From positions 1-36,444 of the forward strand of contig JAEZJW010000199.1 of the NCBI GenBank assembly GCA_023415595.1: a DNA stretch of 36,444 nucleotides. Reading direction: 5' to 3'. The notes under the pieces were generated by a model. That model had not been told where the DNA came from. It did not search any database and saw only the letters and a program-made list of their open reading frames with translations. Below, piece by piece: positions 32,910-36,444 of this stretch (its first letter is position 1; every line of letters starts with the position of its first letter). The stretch comes from Bacillota bacterium. Lineage in GTDB: Bacteria; Bacillota; Clostridia; Lachnospirales; Lachnospiraceae. The translations under genes and the position numbers were made by a program.

Positions 32910-35318
32910 TTATTCAACTCCCTTCAGTGATTCAATCATATCTATCTCCTTCACCTTCCTTTGAAGTAGAAGATTTGTGAAGATAGAGATAAGAATGGTA
33001 AGCCCATAGGCAATTATGACCCTCGAAGGCGCTACCTGTGAAGGAAGAATGACTCCACTGCCGGAAAAGGAGTTGAGTATTACTCTGAATAACATGATAC
33101 CACAGGGCAAACCGCCGATACAACCCAGAATCGTAATCACCATGTTTTCTGTAAAGAGCAGCCGGTAAACATCCTTCTTATAGTAGCCAAGTACCATGAG
33201 TGTGGCAAATTCTCTGGCCCTTTCAAATAAATTAATTGAAGTGATATTATAGATGACCGCAACTGACATGGCCGCTGCGGCGACAATAATAATGACAATG
33301 ATGACATTCAGCATTTCCAGATTCTCACGGGTTGAGCTCTCCTGTTCCGATTTGGAGTTCACGGCTCTCACCTTACTATCGCCGGTCAATTCCTCCTTTA
33401 CCGTCAGGGTATCCCTGCTATCCGAAAGCCGAACCATGGCGGTGTTGTAAGATAGTTCAAGACCGGCGTTTTGGGCTGCCATTTCTTCAATATAGATAAT
33501 GTTACTTGAGTATTGTACCGCTATGCCGGTGATTGTCAGTAAATAGCTTACATCCTCTATGGTAAGCTCTAGTTGATCTCCTGGCTCCAGATCATAATCC
33601 TCCGCTAAGGTCTGGGGGATCAGTACGCTGTTTTCAGTTACCGTCAGTCTCTCCTCCTCAGGATTATACAGACGTATCAGCTGGCTGTTCACCGGCAGGA
33701 TCTGCAGTGTGGTACTGCTGTCATATTCCGGGAGGGTTGCCCTTATACTCTGCGTCAGCTCAATAGTATCCACCCCAACAGAAAAGGATAAATCCTCCGC
33801 TCTCTGTATCTCATTGGTATATACGACGGAAAGATCATAGCCGATACTCTCCTGCTTGGACTCTATTAAACTTGTTGCTGCATTCTGAAGGGATAATCCT
33901 GTAATCATGAGCATTACACTGCTGATTACCCCAATACTGCTCAGTAATATCCTGGTTTTATTAAGAAATATATTGCGGCAGATCAGTTTGGCCGAATAGC
34001 TTAGTCTTCTCCAAAGTCCTCCCATACGCTCAATCAGAATGGTTTTCGACTTCTTCGGTGGCTTCGGCCGCATTGCCTGGGCAGGCACCTCTTTCAGTAC
34101 TCCTCTTACTGCCAGGATAGCAGCGATACAACTGCAGACCGAAGCTAACAGGAAGGGCGCAACCAAAAGTAAAGGATGAAAAACAGCTTCCATAGTTACA
34201 AAGGAAAAACGTGTTGTGAACATTTTCAGCAGAACCTTCGGTATCAAGAGGTTCCCAAGAAATGAGAATAGGAAGGACCCCAAGGCACTGGCAGCCAAAG
34301 CGTAAAACAGGAAGCTCATACGGACTTTACGCTTACTGACTCCGATTGCCTGAATTACTGCCAGCTGTCTTCTCTGGTTTTCTACCATCTTAGCCATGGA
34401 GATCAATAAAATCAATGCTGCAACCATAAAGAATACTACCGGGAATACGTAGGACACCGTACTGATGGTATCTATCCCACCGTTTACTATTACATAGCTA
34501 GCCTGATTTTCCCGTTCCGTATAGGCAATTGTATAATCCTTTTGCTCTATCATGGCAAGGGCTGCTGGGATATCCTCCGTTTTAATCAGAAGCTCCTGAA
34601 ATTGGGGAATGTTCTTCCTAGAATCAGACATAGCTCCACCATCATTATTTGTCGAGGTTCTCCCTTCTGTTGTTTCGGAATGCAGCCTGCTTTCCTTCAA
34701 TAATTCAGCCAAGGTATCCTCCGTGCTATAGACGATACCGAAGGTCTTATGGGAAATCAGGGCTGTCGCACCGTCCTTCACCTTGTGTGCATATTCCGGA
34801 TTATCCGCTATTCCAACGATACTTAATATCCTGTTACTCCCGTCGGTTACGTTACCGGACTCCGACTCAGCCGATGAATAAAGTGATAAGGTATCTCCAG
34901 GTTCTAAATCATTCGCCTTCGCAAACTTAGAATCCACAACACATTCGAATTGCTTGTCCGGAAGGCTGCCTTCGGACAGAGATACTGCATTGATGTCTGT
35001 CAGGCTATGCGCCCGAAGAGATACGTTACTGTCACCGATTACCGCATCCAGATTGGCAGTGTATCTTCCTTCTATCTCAAGGTTGGTTTCTGCCCGCAGG
35101 TCTGCAACCTGTTCCTCGGATACACCCTTCACGTTTACCCATAAATCAGCCAGGTTTTGTTCCAGGTAATAATCAGATACCCCTTTCTTAATTGAGAGAA
35201 TTGATGCCAGCATACCGGAGAACATAAACGCTCCGATTGCAGTAATTAAAACAATGGATATGAATTGTCCTTTGCTATTCTTGATTTCCCTTACCATGCG
35301 CAGAAGTAATTTTTTCAT
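32910..35318 (-). CDS. ABC transporter permease, duplicated FtsX type
   Basis: 802 aa from the ATG at 35318 (GGAG about 8 nt upstream; the GTG at 35327 would overlap the ATPase gene). TM1 at about 18-38, an external domain of about 240 residues, three TM at about 290-410 with cytoplasmic QLAVIQAIGVSKRKVRMSF, then TM5 near 450, a second external domain and a C-terminal TM trio with REFATLMVLGYYKKDVYRL. MacB/FtsX superfamily with two units, as for the 2163-4784 permease but not a close copy of it. The gene starts 2 nt after the ATPase gene ends and stops 1 nt before the lipoprotein ATG, so all are coupled. Confidence 0.88.
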   Translation of the reverse strand: MKKLLLRMVREIKNSKGQFISIVLITAIGAFMFSGMLASILSIKKGVSDYYLEQNLADLWVNVKGVSEEQVADLRAETNLEIEGRYTANLDAVIGDSNVSLRAHSLTDINAVSLSEGSLPDKQFECVVDSKFAKANDLEPGDTLSLYSSAESESGNVTDGSNRILSIVGIADNPEYAHKVKDGATALISHKTFGIVYSTEDTLAELLKESRLHSETTEGRTSTNNDGGAMSDSRKNIPQFQELLIKTEDIPAALAMIEQKDYTIAYTERENQASYVIVNGGIDTISTVSYVFPVVFFMVAALILLISMAKMVENQRRQLAVIQAIGVSKRKVRMSFLFYALAASALGSFLFSFLGNLLIPKVLLKMFTTRFSFVTMEAVFHPLLLVAPFLLASVCSCIAAILAVRGVLKEVPAQAMRPKPPKKSKTILIERMGGLWRRLSYSAKLICRNIFLNKTRILLSSIGVISSVMLMITGLSLQNAATSLIESKQESIGYDLSVVYTNEIQRAEDLSFSVGVDTIELTQSIRATLPEYDSSTTLQILPVNSQLIRLYNPEEERLTVTENSVLIPQTLAEDYDLEPGDQLELTIEDVSYLLTITGIAVQYSSNIIYIEEMAAQNAGLELSYNTAMVRLSDSRDTLTVKEELTGDSKVRAVNSKSEQESSTRENLEMLNVIIVIIIVAAAAMSVAVIYNITSINLFERAREFATLMVLGYYKKDVYRLLFTENMVITILGCIGGLPCGIMLFRVILNSFSGSGVILPSQVAPSRVIIAYGLTILISIFTNLLLQRKVKEIDMIESLKGVE

Positions 35319-35320
35319 AT

Positions 35321-36025
35321 CTACCACTCCAGTTCTTCCACATTGATTTTATTTTGGTTGTGAATGACCTCTTCAATCAATCCGCTCTTAACTCTGATTA
35401 CTTTATCAGCCATCGGTGCAATCAAGGAATTATGTGTCACCAGGATGATGGTTTTGTTATATTCTTCGTTTACCTGCTGCAGCAGAGCCAATATCCTCTT
35501 CCCGGTGATATAATCCAGTGCGCCGGTCGGTTCGTCGCATAACAGTATCCTGGGATTTTTGGCTATCGCCCTTGCAATGGCGACTCTCTGCTGCTCTCCA
35601 CCGGATAATTGGGAAGGAAAATTATTGGATCGCTGGGAAAGTCCCACCCGGTCGAGGATATCCAGAGGATTTAGATGATCCTTACATACCTCTGCAGCAA
35701 ATTCCACATTTTCAAGTGCTGTCAAATTTGAAATAAGATTATAAAACTGAAAGATAAAACCAACATTCTCTCTGCGATATTTCGTAAGCTCCGTATCGTT
35801 ATAGCCGGTGATATCGGCACCATCGATCTGCACTAGTCCATCGGTAGCTGTATCCATTCCCCCAAGAATATTCAATATAGTGGATTTACCTGCGCCGGAA
35901 GCACCCAGTACTATCACAAACTCTCCCTCATTCACAGTGAAATCCACCCCGGATAACGCGTTAATCGTGATATCTCCTACTTTATACTGCTTTGTAACGC
36001 CCTGAAATTCTATTAATTTACTCAT
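35321..36025 (-). CDS. ABC transporter ATP-binding protein, LolD/MacB-like
   Basis: 234 aa. Walker A GASGAGKST (about 43-51), Q-loop (FQFYNL), signature LSGGEQQR, Walker B LLCDEPTGAL and switch His in VTHNS are intact. First gene of the five-gene operon; GGAGGTAAACG precedes the ATG. Provides ATP hydrolysis for the FtsX-type permease encoded 2 nt downstream. Confidence 0.93.
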   Translation of the reverse strand: MSKLIEFQGVTKQYKVGDITINALSGVDFTVNEGEFVIVLGASGAGKSTILNILGGMDTATDGLVQIDGADITGYNDTELTKYRRENVGFIFQFYNLISNLTALENVEFAAEVCKDHLNPLDILDRVGLSQRSNNFPSQLSGGEQQRVAIARAIAKNPRILLCDEPTGALDYITGKRILALLQQVNEEYNKTIILVTHNSLIAPMADKVIRVKSGLIEEVIHNQNKINVEELEW

Positions 36026-36111
36026 CGTTTACCTCCTTCAAATGTATGTATTAATTCTATTTCACAAAAATTAAGAGGCTATGGGATAAAAATAAAGAAA
36101 AATTAAGAGAA

Positions 36112-36146
36112 CAGAAAACACCCTGTCATAGGAAAATGACAAGGTG
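36112..36146 (-). terminator. Terminator of the hydrolase gene
   Basis: Arms 36119-36129 and 36136-36146 pair over 11 bp (one G-U on the minus strand), followed by TTTTCTG. It separates the hydrolase from the ABC operon. Confidence 0.7.
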
Positions 36147-36180
36147 CCGATCATCCACAGCTATTATCTAAATATGAAAC

Positions 36181-36444
36181 TTATAAGTAATCCTTCAGCC
36201 ATATTAGCGCTTGTTCCCACATCTCACGCCTGAATTCATGTTTGGTATCGGAATATATAATCAATTGTACTTTATCGGGAGAAGCATGGTAATATCCTTT
36301 AAGCTTCTGATAGAAGCTTTTCAATTTACTAATATCATAGTGCTTATCGCTATCGCCAACCTGAATGAGAAGTGCAGCCGGGTAAAACTGATCCATATGG
36401 TTGGAAGGCTGATATTCTTTAATAAGAGCTCTCAGGTTTGCTTC
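36181..36444 (-). CDS. Alpha/beta hydrolase, C-terminal part (cut by the window edge)
   Basis: The frame is open from the right edge: 87 residues seen. It ends with the typical serine hydrolase C-terminus: a strand with PAALLIQVGDSDKHYD, where the Asp of GDSD is the probable triad Asp, and the triad His in YSDTKHEFRREMWEQALIWLKDYL. The nucleophile part lies outside the window. It resembles peptidase S9/dienelactone-hydrolase-type enzymes. An internal Met at 36396 is not a start, since the frame continues upstream without a stop. Confidence 0.75.
   Translation of the reverse strand, partial: EANLRALIKEYQPSNHMDQFYPAALLIQVGDSDKHYDISKLKSFYQKLKGYYHASPDKVQLIIYSDTKHEFRREMWEQALIWLKDYL

Noticed and set aside
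2163..36025. The two ABC/two-component modules as a duplicated block
   Set aside because: Gene order differs, the permeases share layout but not close sequence, and only the second has the lipoprotein, so no recent duplication.
1..36444. Phage, integron, CRISPR or insertion-sequence content
   Set aside because: No transposase, integrase, Cas gene, spaced repeats or phage structural genes were seen; the amidase alone is not evidence for a prophage.

Overview
The window looks like chromosomal DNA of an anaerobic, spore-forming Firmicute, probably Lachnospiraceae or a related clostridium. Evidence: AGGAGG-type ribosome binding sites, moderate GC content, several lipoproteins with Gram-positive lipoboxes, LysM/GH18 and N-acetylmuramoyl-alanine amidase proteins of the spore or cell-wall type, YesM/YesN-type two-component pairs, and FtsX-type ABC transporters paired with two-component systems. 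I see no rRNA, tRNA, CRISPR array, transposase or phage structural gene. Almost all genes lie on the minus strand, so transcription runs from high to low coordinates.

Layout. 1-2160: left-edge partial ORF, a tiny Cys-rich lipoprotein, a PepT-like M20 peptidase, and a plus-strand ACT-like small protein. 2163-8786: an ABC exporter (ATPase plus 873-aa FtsX permease) with a good sigma-A promoter, an amidase, an intramembrane-type histidine kinase with its OmpR-type regulator, and a GmhB-like phosphatase. 9038-13123: two large secreted Ig-like/FN3 proteins. 13391-18476: orphan PstS, an HPr-like protein without the catalytic His, MetY, a YdcZ-like membrane protein, and a divergent aminotransferase. 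18565-19851: LysM-GH18 protein lacking the catalytic Glu. 19884-24697: solute-binding lipoprotein, YesM-type kinase and YesN-type regulator. 25046-30056: Rbs/Xyl-type sugar or polyol ABC importer with a sorbitol/xylitol-type dehydrogenase. 30328-36025: five-gene operon of ABC ATPase, FtsX permease, acidic lipoprotein, response regulator and kinase. 36181-36444: C-terminal end of an alpha/beta hydrolase.

How the parts may work together. The strongest non-obvious signal is an 84-bp ungapped direct repeat (about 85% identical by my count). One copy precedes the importer binding-protein gene and one precedes the importer ATPase gene. Each copy carries the inverted repeats GTTAA-N4-TTAAC and ACAGAA-T-TTCTGT. 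Two tandem hairpins separate the binding-protein gene from the ATPase gene. This suggests that one transport operon is split into two co-regulated units. The adjacent binding protein/YesM/YesN cassette has no permease of its own and is a natural candidate sensor, comparable in logic to clostridial XylFII-LytS-YesN. That link is inference. The two ABC/two-component modules have the form of envelope-stress or peptide-detoxification systems; the second adds a disordered acidic lipoprotein with a helical C-terminus.
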